Of a stretch of DNA of 64,000 nucleotides, positions 39,655 to 48,848 are shown one piece after another. Made by a program: the position numbers and the translations under genes. The stretch is from NCBI RefSeq assembly GCF_002280675.1, contig NZ_NCEN01000001.1, positions 271,505 through 335,504 on the forward strand. The letters run 5' to 3'. Position 1 is the stretch's first letter. Each line of letters starts with the position of its first letter. This DNA is from Novosphingobium sp. 32-60-15. Its GTDB lineage: Bacteria; Pseudomonadota; Alphaproteobacteria; Sphingomonadales; Sphingomonadaceae. A model generated the notes under the pieces. The model was not told the origin of the DNA and ran no database searches. It saw nothing but the letters and a program-made list of their open reading frames with translations.

Positions 39655-40092
39655 TCAAAACGTTGGATTGGAAAGTTTTTCAACGCGGCCGGAATGGCGG
39701 CCGCCGCCGAATTCAGTGCTTAAAAACGCATCGAGACAAGCCTTGGCCATGTCCTCACCTGTCAGGCGTGCGCCCAAGGCGATGACATTGGCATTGTTAT
39801 GTTCGCGAGCAAGCGCTGCAGACAGGGGTTCGGATACCAGTGCGCAGCGACAAGCCGGATTGCGGTTTACTGCGATGGAAATGCCGATGCCCGAGCCGCA
39901 AATAGCAACGCCATATTCGGCGGTGCCGTCAGCCACGACCGAGGCGAGTTTGTACCCGAAATCAGGATAATCGACACGGTCTGCGGTATCGGGACCAAGG
40001 TCTGCTACTTCATGTCCCCGTTCGATCAGATATTCGCGCAAGATCGTCTTGAGGTCTATGGCAGCATGATCAGAGGCGATGGCAATGCGCAT
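39655..40092 (-). CDS. rpiB: Ribose-5-phosphate isomerase B
   Basis: Interconverts ribulose 5-phosphate and ribose 5-phosphate (or related sugars). The N-terminal [15 protein letters not shown] and the active-site segment [17 protein letters not shown] with Cys are typical, as is the [20 protein letters not shown] helix. 145 residues is standard. It is the first gene of a run continuing with glyA; a 470-bp gene-free region lies upstream. Confidence 0.94.
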   Translation of the reverse strand: MRIAIASDHAAIDLKTILREYLIERGHEVADLGPDTADRVDYPDFGYKLASVVADGTAEYGVAICGSGIGISIAVNRNPACRCALVSEPLSAALAREHNNANVIALGARLTGEDMAKACLDAFLSTEFGGGRHSGRVEKLSNPTF

Positions 40093-40562
40093 GGGATCCG
40101 TTTCGGCAGCTATTTATCAGGAATCGTTGGCGGCCCATAAGCCGTCAAAGCGCAACAAGCCACTGCAAATCGCCGATTACGATCTGCCCGTTGGGGCTGA
40201 TCGTAACAAGTGTGAGTTATCTCAATCTAAGCGCTAATCTTCCATTGCGGCATAATTGCACGCGTCTTCGCTATAATTTTGTCGGCTACTACTGCAAAAG
40301 AACGCGTGGAAATGTCGTCATGTAAGGATGCGCCGCGAGGTTCCACCCTGTTAACCAACCAGCGATCATTCTGTTTTGCCGATTTCACCTTCGTCCTTAA
40401 CGCCTGAGGGCAGCAATATAATTATGGAAACCAGCTCGGGTGAAAGGTACTTTTTGAGCTTAGAGCAATAATTTTTTCGCGGCATGCGAACTTCCATCTT
40501 CGGAACTCGCAGATGTCCCGAATATGTTGGGCATCAAGTTCGCATTAGCTCGGTTGCTGACC
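40093..40562. other. Gene-free, AT-richer region before rpiB
   Basis: No ORF with support is seen. An isolated TATAAT occurs at about 40271 on the plus strand without a well-spaced -35. It should hold the rpiB promoter on the minus strand and the 3' end region of the acyltransferase gene. No tRNA, riboswitch or terminator was recognised. Confidence 0.5.
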
Positions 40563-41662
40563 TTAACGCGCAGGCGTCAACCGCCGCCGCACATCGGTGA
40601 GCGGTTTCTCGACAAGTGCGTACATAATCGCACAATATGCACAAGAAATTGCAAGCGCGATCATTGCTGACAAGATCGGCGGAAAGTCGGGCGCAATGCT
40701 CTGCATGGAGTACAGCAACGCATAATGTACAAGGTACAAGGTGTAGGACCACAGTCCTATTCGCTGTAAAACTGACCAACGCAAATATTTTGAAGCGATA
40801 TTTCGGTTCTGCAATTGATAGTTGAAGATGACTAGCAACGCAGCGCCTTGCAGCGAGTATCGGATGCCCTCGCGCAAAAGGATTGAACTCATTGCGAACG
40901 TGCCGATAATTACCAAAACTGCAAGCATGGCTTGCCAGCCTTTTGCTTGCCATGAAGGTTGCACTTCCAATGCTGGGTTGGCCCACAGTGCAAGGATGCA
41001 CCCGAACAAGATCGAATCAAACCGCGTGTGCGTCCAGTAATAATTTTCCTCGCCGAGCCCCAAAATGATAATGTTAAATAACCTTACAGCCAGAACTACC
41101 GCACACGCAACGGCACAAAGAGCTGCAAAGCGTGCCGTTGACATGCACTTCATCGCCATAACGAAGCAAAGCGGAAAAATAAGATAAAAATGCTCTTCCA
41201 CCGCCAATGACCATAATGGTGACGGAAGACCGGTTTCAGTACCGTGATCTGGCATATAGTTGGAAAAGAAAAAAAACTGGCTCAAAACGCCCAACGCAGT
41301 TGGACTCTGGTTTAGAACCCCTACAATCACCAAATATCCAATAAAGGCTAACGTAATATAAAGTGGAGGATTGATCCTCAAAATTCGGCGTATATAAAAA
41401 TTTCTCAGGCTCAATTTACCGGTGTTGGCATATTCTAATCGCATCATCGTTGTGATCAGATAGCCGCTCAAGAAAAAAACAACGTCACGCCAAACCCAGC
41501 CGGGAACTTCGGCAAGAGGTGCGTGTGTCCGATACACACGAGTCCGACAGCAATGGCCCGAATACCGTCAAGATCAGGCATGTGCGGCAAACTCTGCACC
41601 GCCAGAACTTCTCGCGTCGAACTTGCTGCTAAGAGTTCATCTTTATTTGCTAACTCCAACAA
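40563..41662 (-). pseudogene. Acyltransferase family 3 (OafA-like), frameshifted
   Basis: Membrane O-acyltransferase of the type that acetylates polysaccharides. The N-terminal part (41468-41662) reads DLDGIRAIAVGLVCIGHTHL then stops after VTLFFS; the rest continues in another frame from FFLSGYLITTMMRLEY to 40563, with NFYIRRILRINPPLY and SLAVEEHFYLIFPL as family motifs. Adding one T to the T7 run (plus-strand A7 at 41473-41479) restores VTLFFFLSGYL exactly. So it is a pseudogene, a sequencing error in a homopolymer, or a slippage site. The N-terminus is uncertain (TTG 41662 or ATG 41581). Lower GC than neighbours suggests acquisition. Confidence 0.8.
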
Positions 41663-41933
41663 ACTGTCTCCATCAAAGATTGAGGGCAGCCGGTCATCGG
41701 ATTATAAAAAGAGCGGTTTCGGAACTGTTTGTAGCATTGAAACACGATTCTCGCCTCAGTTCAGCCCATTTTGAATGTAAAAATGCCTAACAGAGGGTAA
41801 TCTAACGCGCAAGGCGAATCTTTTTGGGGATTGATGAAGCGTCAATTATTGGTTCGAAAGCGGACATTTCTTGGATGACGGACTTGGCTGATTCATTTGT
41901 TCGTCCGAGGTGTGCAGTGACCCGAAAGACGGA

Positions 41934-42542
41934 TCAGCTTTCCGCGCTGTCTTTGGGCGGGTTTTCCTTAAAGTAGCTGGTCAATTCCTCGACCAGTTCG
42001 GTCTGCATTTTGCTGATCGAAGGCATTAGATCGCGCATGTAAGCTTCGTTTGCAGCCTTGAAGCTTGGGTCGCTCATAACCGCAGAACTGCGTTGGAAAA
42101 AGTGCCGACCGGCTTCGGTCTTGGCAAAAGCGCGCAGTTCCGAAAGCTCGGCTTCGCTGAATTCACGTGTGTAAGACATGGCCAGCGCATCCAGCAGATG
42201 CTGCATGTGGCCGCGCAGGATAATTTTGCTGCCGGCAACAAAGCTGTCGACCTTGCGGTTGACGATTTTCTCTGCGCCGACATCGTTTTTAAGCGACGAG
42301 AACATCGTGGCGCGCATTTGTTCAAGCGTCGCGTCCATGGCACTGCCGAATATGGCTTCGCGTTTGTCCTTCGGAAAGGCAATCGCCACGATTTCGCTTG
42401 CGATGGTCAGTCTGACAGGATCGGCGTCTGTCGCCGCCACAGCAGAAACAGGATCAGCTTGGGCGCTGGCCGCTGGCGAATGCAGCAAAGCCGCCAGCGC
42501 GAGAGCGCCAGCGGCTTGCCATTTAACCAATCCTTTGATCAT
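41934..42542 (-). CDS. DUF2059 family exported protein
   Basis: A 202-residue protein with a signal peptide ([20 protein letters not shown], cleavage after ASA) and a helical C-terminal half with the DUF2059 pattern: [21 protein letters not shown], where the Phe/Tyr-x-Thr/Ser-x2-Gly signature is seen, followed by a second helix ending [10 protein letters not shown]. Function unknown; probably periplasmic. The start overlaps the rpoD stop by four bases (ATGA), so it may be expressed from the rpoD transcript. Other DUF2059 genes occur widely in alphaproteobacteria. Confidence 0.8.
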   Translation of the reverse strand: MIKGLVKWQAAGALALAALLHSPAASAQADPVSAVAATDADPVRLTIASEIVAIAFPKDKREAIFGSAMDATLEQMRATMFSSLKNDVGAEKIVNRKVDSFVAGSKIILRGHMQHLLDALAMSYTREFSEAELSELRAFAKTEAGRHFFQRSSAVMSDPSFKAANEAYMRDLMPSISKMQTELVEELTSYFKENPPKDSAES

Positions 42543-44542
42543 TGATCCAGGAACGAGCGCATTTTACGGCTGCGGCTCGGGTGCTTCAGTTTGCGCAGGG
42601 CCTTGGCTTCGATCTGGCGGATGCGTTCACGGGTAACCGAGAACTGCTGGCCGACTTCTTCCAGCGTGTGATCGGTGTTCATGCCGATGCCGAAGCGCAT
42701 GCGTAGCACGCGTTCTTCGCGAGGGGTCAGGCTGGCAAGGACGCGGGTGACGGTTTCCTTGAGGTTGGCCTGAATGGCCGCGTCCACCGGAATGATCGCG
42801 TTCTTGTCTTCGATGAAGTCGCCAAGGTGCGAATCCTCCTCGTCGCCAATCGGCGTTTCAAGGCTGATCGGTTCCTTGGCGATTTTCATCACCTTGCGGA
42901 CCTTTTCGAGCGGCATCGAAAGACGCTCGGCCATTTCTTCCGGCGTCGGTTCGCGGCCTTGTTCGTGCAGGAACTGGCGGCTGGTGCGCACAAGCTTGTT
43001 GATCGTTTCGATCATGTGCACCGGAATGCGGATCGTGCGAGCCTGATCCGCGATGGAACGCGTAATTGCCTGCCTGATCCACCAAGTTGCGTATGTGCTG
43101 AACTTGTAGCCACGGCGGTATTCGAACTTGTCGACCGCCTTCATCAGGCCGATGTTGCCTTCCTGAATAAGATCAAGGAATTGCAGGCCACGGTTCGTGT
43201 ACTTCTTGGCGATCGAGATCACCAGGCGCAGGTTGGCTTCCACCATTTCCTTCTTGGCGATACGCGCCTCGCGCTCACCCTTCTGGACCATGTTGACGAT
43301 GCGGCGGAATTCACCCAGCGACATGCCGGTGGCGGCCGCAATGTCCGAGATTTCGGCGCGAATGCGTTCAACCGGCTCAGCTTCGTTAGTGGCAAAGGCC
43401 GCCCATTTTTTGTCACGCGTGGCAAGGCTTTGCAGCCATCCATCGTCCAGTTCGCGCCCGACATACATGTCGAGGAAGTCTTTGCGCGGCACCTTGTGAC
43501 GCTCTGCCAGACGCAGCATCTGACCGCCAAGCGTGGTCAACCGGCGGTTGAAGGCGTAGAGATTGTCGACAAGGTATTCGATTTTCGATGCGTGGAATTG
43601 CACCGATTCCACTTGCGCCGTCAGGTCTTCGCGCAGCTTCTGGTACTGGGTTTCGCGCGTATTCGGAAAATCGTTGCCGAGGCCAAGCGCATCAAGGCGT
43701 TCACCCTGAATCTTTTCAAATGCACGGAACAGCGCGGTGATTTCGGCAAAACGCTCAAGCGCGGCAGGCTTAAGCTGGGCTTCCATCTGCGCGAGGCTGA
43801 GGGTGTTGTCCTCTTCCTCTTCCTCGGCGGGACGGGCACGGCGTTCGCGCAGTTCGTCGTCCTCGTCCTCGGCGGGTTCTTCCTCCGGCTCTTCTTCTTC
43901 CTTGAAGGTGGGGCCTGCGGTCGCTTCGCTGATTTCAGGCTCGCCCGCTTCTTCACCGTCCTCGGTCAGGGCTTCGGGCGCAGGTTCCTTGGAAAGCATC
44001 GCATCAAGATCGAGGATCTCGCGCAGTTGCATTTCACCGGCGTTCAGCGCTTCGGACCACTGGATAATGGCGTGGAATGTGATCGGGCTTTCGCACAGGC
44101 CCATGATCATGGTGTCACGGCCTGCTTCGATCCGCTTGGCGATGGCGATTTCGCCCTCGCGGCTGAGCAGTTCGACCGCGCCCATCTCGCGCAAGTACAT
44201 GCGCACGGGATCATCGGTGCGTTCAATGGTTTCCTTGCGCTTTTCGACGACCGGTCGGTCGTCCATGCCGGTTTCCGGCTCTTCAGCGTCGTCGGCTTCC
44301 TTGTCTTCGGGATCGGCGTTGTCTTCATCGCTTTCCACGATGTTGACGCCCATTTCCGAAATGGCGGCCATGATGTCTTCGATCTGTTCCGAAGACATCT
44401 GGTCCTGAGGCAAGGCCTCGTTCAATTCGTCATAGGTAATAATGCCGCGCCGCTTGGCACGCGCGATCAGCTTTTTGACTGATGCGTCGTTGAGATCAAT
44501 CAGCGGAGCATCGCCGTTGTCGGTCTTTTCGTTCGAAGCCAT
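42539..44542 (-). CDS. rpoD: RNA polymerase primary sigma factor RpoD
   Basis: Housekeeping sigma-70. Region 1.1 is followed by a long acidic insert (about residues 190-260, many Glu/Asp), then region 2 with [22 protein letters not shown], region 3, and region 4.2 with [21 protein letters not shown]. 667 residues is typical for alphaproteobacteria. It follows dnaG by 61 bases; a TATAAT is found in this gap on the minus strand, so an internal promoter in the primase-sigma operon is possible. The DUF2059 start overlaps its stop. Confidence 0.97.
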   Translation of the reverse strand: MASNEKTDNGDAPLIDLNDASVKKLIARAKRRGIITYDELNEALPQDQMSSEQIEDIMAAISEMGVNIVESDEDNADPEDKEADDAEEPETGMDDRPVVEKRKETIERTDDPVRMYLREMGAVELLSREGEIAIAKRIEAGRDTMIMGLCESPITFHAIIQWSEALNAGEMQLREILDLDAMLSKEPAPEALTEDGEEAGEPEISEATAGPTFKEEEEPEEEPAEDEDDELRERRARPAEEEEEDNTLSLAQMEAQLKPAALERFAEITALFRAFEKIQGERLDALGLGNDFPNTRETQYQKLREDLTAQVESVQFHASKIEYLVDNLYAFNRRLTTLGGQMLRLAERHKVPRKDFLDMYVGRELDDGWLQSLATRDKKWAAFATNEAEPVERIRAEISDIAAATGMSLGEFRRIVNMVQKGEREARIAKKEMVEANLRLVISIAKKYTNRGLQFLDLIQEGNIGLMKAVDKFEYRRGYKFSTYATWWIRQAITRSIADQARTIRIPVHMIETINKLVRTSRQFLHEQGREPTPEEMAERLSMPLEKVRKVMKIAKEPISLETPIGDEEDSHLGDFIEDKNAIIPVDAAIQANLKETVTRVLASLTPREERVLRMRFGIGMNTDHTLEEVGQQFSVTRERIRQIEAKALRKLKHPSRSRKMRSFLDQ

Positions 44543-44603
44543 TTAACCCCGGTACCACCATCTAGAGCCGGGCCTGACTGACCCGAAGTGCGTGTGTCTA
44601 TAA

Positions 44604-46472
44604 TTATAACGCAGCACGAGCACGGCCCATCTGCCCCAAATGGGCAAGCAATGCCAGCCTTCGCTGCAACAATCGTTGTTGTTCGGCAAAACTATCGTCG
44701 GAAAGCTCGGTTTCAGCGCGTTTTGTTGCTTCAAAAAGTGCTTCTTCCACTGCTGGAAGTTCAACCAGCAGCGATACAGCTTCGGCCAATTCATCCGCCG
44801 CTTTCTCGCTGATGCCGGTCAAAAAGCCGAATCGCATTCCGGCATAGTCCTGTGCCGACGGCGACCGAAGTCCCCGCTCTGCCAATATGGGTTCCAGGCC
44901 CGCAGTTTCAAGCGTTTGGCCACTATCTGCCATTGTGAGCAAAGCATCCAGCAGCGCTGCGGTCGCGCGATCTTCGGGCTGAAGGCGCACAAGTGATTCG
45001 GCGTGGCGTGCAATCTGGTCGGGATGTCGAATCAGCCCTGCCAGTACAGCTGCCAGAAGCGTTATGCTTGGGCCGTTGCCGATCTTGAGCATTTTGGCCT
45101 TGTCATCGGCACCCAGGGGCAGGGGGGCGGGCTTCCATGGCCCTTTGCCCTGATTCCGGCGCGTTTGCCCCCCTTGGCGCGGTTGAAACGGCGGACGCTC
45201 TTTGCGCGCAAACGCCAGTTCACCGAATCGCTCGGTCAATTCGCGGCGGTAAAGCGATTTGATGTCCGGGTGCTGGATTGTCTCGCAATGAGCCAGCAGC
45301 CTTGCTTTCAACCCGGCCTTGTCCTCGGGCGTGGCGAGGGGGAGGGCATCGCGCTCAACTTGCCACAGCACATCGACAAGGCTGCGCGCATCATCAAGCA
45401 GTGCTTCCATTGCTTGCGGCCCATCACGCTTCACCACATCATCGGGGTCCATGCCTTTGGGCAGGGTGGTGATGCGCAAACTGTGTCCGGGGCGCAGCAT
45501 CGGTAAGGCGCGGGTGATGGCGCGCATTGCGGCACGCTGCCCCGCTGCATCGCCATCGAAACACAGTGTTGGCGTTTCCACCAATCGCCACAACCGTTCG
45601 ATCTGGTGCTCGGTCAGGGCCGTGCCAAGCGGAGCAACAGCCTCACCAATGCCCGCAGCGGCCAATGCCACCACGTCCATATAGCCTTCGACGACGACGA
45701 CACGACCAGACTGGCGCGATGCGGGCGCGGCGCGGTGCAGGTTGTAAACCGTGCGGCCTTTGTCGAACAACGGCGTATCGGGTGAGTTTAAATACTTCGG
45801 TGCATCCGTCTTCTCCGCAGACAATATACGCCCGCCAAATGCAATCACCCGCCCACGTGGATCTAGGATGGGCAGCATCAATCGCCCGCGAAACCGATCG
45901 TACGGGTCTTTTCCTTCTACCACGATCCGCAAACCCGCTTCGATCAGCATGGCATCGGAGAATGCCGACAGTGCCTCTTTCAGGGCGGTGCGGCTATCGG
46001 GTGCAAAGCCGAAGCCGAATTCGCGCACCATATTTTGCGGAAAACCGCGCGAGGCAAGATAGCGCCGCGCCTCGGCCCCGCGCTCTTCGGCCAGGCAATT
46101 GACGAAGAACGTCTGGGCCGCCGCCATGACGTCATGCAGGGATTTCTGCTGTTCAGCCACTTTGGCGGCACGCGGATCGGGCGCGGGCACTTCCATGCCT
46201 GCTTGCAGCGCCAGTTCCTTGACCGCCTCCATGAAAGGCAGGCCCTGATGGTCGGTCATCCAGCGGATCACATCACCATGCGCGCCGCAACCAAAGCAGT
46301 GGTAAAAGCCCTTCTCGTCATTGATCGTGAAGCTGGGCGATTTCTCGTTGTGAAACGGGCAACACGCCTTGAACTCGCGCCCCGCCTTGGTCACACGAAT
46401 GCTCCGCCCGATCACGCCTGAAAGCGAGATCCGGTTGCGCAGTTCGTCCATCCATTGCGGGGTGAGGGTCAT
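44604..46472 (-). CDS. dnaG: DNA primase DnaG
   Basis: Makes RNA primers at replication forks. The N-terminal CHC2 zinc finger (CCPFHNEKSPSFTIN and YHCFGCGAHGD), the TOPRIM core with VVVVEGYMDVVALA and GDAAGQRA, and a C-terminal helicase-binding region are present in 622 residues. The ATG at 46472 is chosen; a GTG at 46490 would only add six residues. The GIY-YIG gene stop overlaps this start, an unusual intruder between yqeY and dnaG. Confidence 0.96.
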   Translation of the reverse strand: MTLTPQWMDELRNRISLSGVIGRSIRVTKAGREFKACCPFHNEKSPSFTINDEKGFYHCFGCGAHGDVIRWMTDHQGLPFMEAVKELALQAGMEVPAPDPRAAKVAEQQKSLHDVMAAAQTFFVNCLAEERGAEARRYLASRGFPQNMVREFGFGFAPDSRTALKEALSAFSDAMLIEAGLRIVVEGKDPYDRFRGRLMLPILDPRGRVIAFGGRILSAEKTDAPKYLNSPDTPLFDKGRTVYNLHRAAPASRQSGRVVVVEGYMDVVALAAAGIGEAVAPLGTALTEHQIERLWRLVETPTLCFDGDAAGQRAAMRAITRALPMLRPGHSLRITTLPKGMDPDDVVKRDGPQAMEALLDDARSLVDVLWQVERDALPLATPEDKAGLKARLLAHCETIQHPDIKSLYRRELTERFGELAFARKERPPFQPRQGGQTRRNQGKGPWKPAPLPLGADDKAKMLKIGNGPSITLLAAVLAGLIRHPDQIARHAESLVRLQPEDRATAALLDALLTMADSGQTLETAGLEPILAERGLRSPSAQDYAGMRFGFLTGISEKAADELAEAVSLLVELPAVEEALFEATKRAETELSDDSFAEQQRLLQRRLALLAHLGQMGRARAAL

Positions 46473-46807
46473 GGTTCCGCCCCTTTGCACCCAACTCCGT
46501 TCGTGTCGAGCGAAGTCGAGACACGCTCACGTGGAGGACGTGCGAAGTGCGACAGGAGTTTCCAATCCCCGCCGATCAACGCCTCTTTCTTCGCCCGTGA
46601 CCATTTGCCAACCTGCATTTCACAAGTGAGTGCCTCATAGCGCGTGGCGAAAGTTTCGCTCCAAACCAAAGTGACTGGCCGACGCTTCGAGGTGAACCCG
46701 CCAAAGCCGCCATGCACATGCTCTGCAATCCGACGTTCGAGATTATCAGTGTGGCCCGTGTAATACTTCCCATCGGCGCAGCGCAGGATGTAAGTCCAGA
46801 AGGCCAT
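46469..46807 (-). CDS. GIY-YIG nuclease family protein with a repeat-derived tail
   Basis: A 112-residue protein of the single-domain GIY-YIG (YhbQ/UPF0213-like) family: WTYILRCADGKYYTGHT at residues 4-20 carries the YIL and YTG versions of the motif, then NLERRIAEHVHGGFGG and the conserved Trp/Glu-rich EALTCEMQVGKWSRAKKEALI. Such proteins are often solitary and of unknown cellular role. The C-terminal residues about 93-104 (ERVSTSLDTNG) are encoded by a copy of the extragenic repeat at 46497-46524, so the original stop was probably earlier and the repeat extended it. Overlaps the dnaG start by four bases. Confidence 0.82.
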   Translation of the reverse strand: MAFWTYILRCADGKYYTGHTDNLERRIAEHVHGGFGGFTSKRRPVTLVWSETFATRYEALTCEMQVGKWSRAKKEALIGGDWKLLSHFARPPRERVSTSLDTNGVGCKGAEP

Positions 46808-46926
46808 CGCATCGAACCTCGGCTTAAGGTGTCTCGACTACGCTCGACACGAACGGGGAAGGGGCAAATCAAAACGAGAAATCAATTTATCCCAAAGTCC
46901 GTTCGTGTCGAGCGAAGTCGAGACAC
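46497..46926. repeat. Three copies of a 28-bp sphingomonad-type repeat around the GIY-YIG gene
   Basis: The unit CCGTTCGTGTCGAGCG followed by AAGTCGAGACAC is at 46497-46524 and 46899-46926; a variant in opposite orientation is at 46830-46857. The unit is itself partly palindromic (GTCGAG around GCGAA). Copies 2 and 3 face each other around 40 bases. They look like REP-type elements. Confidence 0.8.
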
Positions 46927-46937
46927 CTATCGCCCAA

Positions 46938-46959
46938 CCCCTCCCGCAGGCGGGAGGGG
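46938..46959 (-). terminator. Hairpin after the yqeY gene
   Basis: CCCCTCCCGC and GCGGGAGGGG form a perfect ten-pair stem with a two-base loop, 14 bases after the yqeY stop. No T-run follows, so it may be a repeat element or a 3'-end protecting hairpin. Confidence 0.5.
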
Positions 46960-46972
46960 AGTTAACTGACGC

Positions 46973-47428
46973 TCACCCCGCCAGCGCGGCTTTCACCAGT
47001 CCGCTGGCCTTGCTCATATCCAGTTGCGTGCCGTGTTTGGCCTTCAATGCCGCCACAACCTTGCCCATGTCCTTCATGCCCGCTGCGCCCGTCTCGGCGA
47101 TCAACGCAGCAATCGCGGTGCGGGTGTCGTCCTCGCTCATTTGCTGGGGCAAAAATTCCTCGATCACGGCAAGCTCGGCCTTTTCCACATCGGCCAGTTC
47201 TTGGCGGCCGCCTGCTTCATACATGGTGATCGATTCGCGGCGCTGCTTGGCCATTTTCTGCAAAACGTCGGTCACCAGTACATCATCGTCGGGCACCACA
47301 GCGGCGGTGCGCAATTCGATGTCCTTGTCCTTCAGCTTGGAAAGGATCAGGCGGACAGCGGCGAGGCGGGGCTTGTCGCCCGATTTCATCGAAGAAATTT
47401 GCGCGGCCTTGATGGTTTCGCGGATCAT
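46973..47428 (-). CDS. GatB/YqeY domain protein
   Basis: A 151-residue helical protein of the YqeY family, related to the tail domain of the GatB amidotransferase; a role with tRNA is suspected but unproven. Features: RETIKAAQISSMKSGDKPRLAA near the start, RRESITMYEAGGRQELADVE in the middle and MGKVVAALKAKH toward the end. It lies just upstream of dnaG in the same direction, as in many bacteria, and divergent from carA. Confidence 0.9.
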   Translation of the reverse strand: MIRETIKAAQISSMKSGDKPRLAAVRLILSKLKDKDIELRTAAVVPDDDVLVTDVLQKMAKQRRESITMYEAGGRQELADVEKAELAVIEEFLPQQMSEDDTRTAIAALIAETGAAGMKDMGKVVAALKAKHGTQLDMSKASGLVKAALAG

Positions 47429-47601
47429 GTGGAATTGTTTCCTGTGTCGGTCATTATGTGAATGGGGCCGCCGCCATGCGACGTTTTGCCCATGTAGGGG
47501 AAACTTTTGGAAATCGCTAGGTTGACGCGTGCGGGACAGAGGTCTAACCGCCGCCCCTTAGCAACATCGCCAAAACCCCTGCCAACGGAGCGCCCCCAAT
47601 C

Positions 47602-48777
47602 ATGGCCGACCCCGCACTTTCGCACGCGTCCAAACCAGAAGGCGCGACGGGAGTCCTCGTACTGGCTGACGGGTCTGTGGCATGGGGACGTGGCTTTGGC
47701 GCAACCGGTACTGCGGTGGGTGAAGTTTGCTTCAACACCGCGATGACCGGCTATCAGGAAGTGATGACCGATCCTTCCTATGCGGGCCAAGTTGTCACCT
47801 TCACATTCCCCCACATCGGCAATGTCGGCACCAATCCCGAAGACATGGAAAGCCACGGCGTACCGGGTGCAGTGGGCTGCTTGGTCCGCGAAGATGTGAC
47901 CGATCCCGCCAACTTCCGCAGCGCAGGTGGTTTTCAGGCGTGGATGGAAAAGCTCGGCAAGGTCGGCATCGCAGGGCTTGATACTCGCGCGCTGACCCGC
48001 CGCATCCGCCTTTCGGGCGCTCCCAACGCGGTGATCGCGCATGATCCCAAGGGCGAATTCGATATCCCCGCGCTGATCGAACGCGCGCGCAACTGGCCCG
48101 GTCTTGAAGGCATGGACCTTGCCCGCGTGGTCAGCCGCGATGCGCAAGAGGTCTGGGAAGGCTCCATATGGCATCTTGGCAAAGGGTTTGGCCGGTCCTC
48201 GCGTGACACGCGCAAGCATGTTGTCGCCATCGATTACGGCGCTAAGGACAATATCTTCCGCAATCTGGTGAAGGCGGGCGCAAGCGTTACGGTTGTTCCG
48301 GCGCAAACCTCGCTCGAAACGATCCTCGGACTCAAGCCGGATGGCGTGTTCCTGTCCAACGGGCCGGGCGATCCAGCGGCGACCGGCGCTTATGCCGTGC
48401 CGGTGATCCAGAAGCTGCTTGAAATGGACATGCCGGTTTTCGGCATCTGCCTCGGCCACCAGATGCTGGCGCTCGCCGCCGGTGCCCGCACCACCAAGAT
48501 GCACCAGGGCCACCGCGGCGCGAACCATCCGGTGAAGCGCATGGCCGACGGCGTGGTAGAAATCACCTCGATGAACCACGGCTTCGCAGTGGACAACTCC
48601 CCCGGCGCGCTGGGCGACAACGTGATCGAAACGCATATGTCGCTGTTCGATGGCTCAAACTGTGGGATTGCGGTGAAGGGCAAGCGTGCGTTCGGGGTGC
48701 AGTATCACCCCGAGGCTTCGCCGGGACCGCAGGACAGCTTCTACCTGTTCGAGAAGTTTATAGCGTCGCTCGGCTGA
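47602..48777 (+). CDS. carA: Carbamoyl-phosphate synthase small subunit
   Basis: Glutamine amidotransferase subunit feeding ammonia to CarB for arginine and pyrimidine synthesis. The catalytic Cys is in VFGICLGHQMLALA; the His/Glu pair is in GVQYHPEASPGP. The N-terminal CPSase domain has FNTAMTGYQEVMTDPSY. 391 residues is standard. The start may vary by a few residues, as the first 15 are unconserved. Carb synthase genes are adjacent, 71 bp apart. Confidence 0.96.
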   Translation: MADPALSHASKPEGATGVLVLADGSVAWGRGFGATGTAVGEVCFNTAMTGYQEVMTDPSYAGQVVTFTFPHIGNVGTNPEDMESHGVPGAVGCLVREDVTDPANFRSAGGFQAWMEKLGKVGIAGLDTRALTRRIRLSGAPNAVIAHDPKGEFDIPALIERARNWPGLEGMDLARVVSRDAQEVWEGSIWHLGKGFGRSSRDTRKHVVAIDYGAKDNIFRNLVKAGASVTVVPAQTSLETILGLKPDGVFLSNGPGDPAATGAYAVPVIQKLLEMDMPVFGICLGHQMLALAAGARTTKMHQGHRGANHPVKRMADGVVEITSMNHGFAVDNSPGALGDNVIETHMSLFDGSNCGIAVKGKRAFGVQYHPEASPGPQDSFYLFEKFIASLG

Positions 48778-48848
48778 GCGATTGATCCAGAGTATTCCCT
48801 CTTCCGGCGCAAGCGATATGCGACGGGGGCTGAAACACGAGAGCGATA

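Noticed and set aside
42827..44482. 551-residue plus-strand frame over rpoD
   Set aside because: Antisense to rpoD, low-complexity composition, no recognisable domain.
47425..48636. 403-residue minus-strand frame over carA
   Set aside because: Antisense to carA; no supporting signal.
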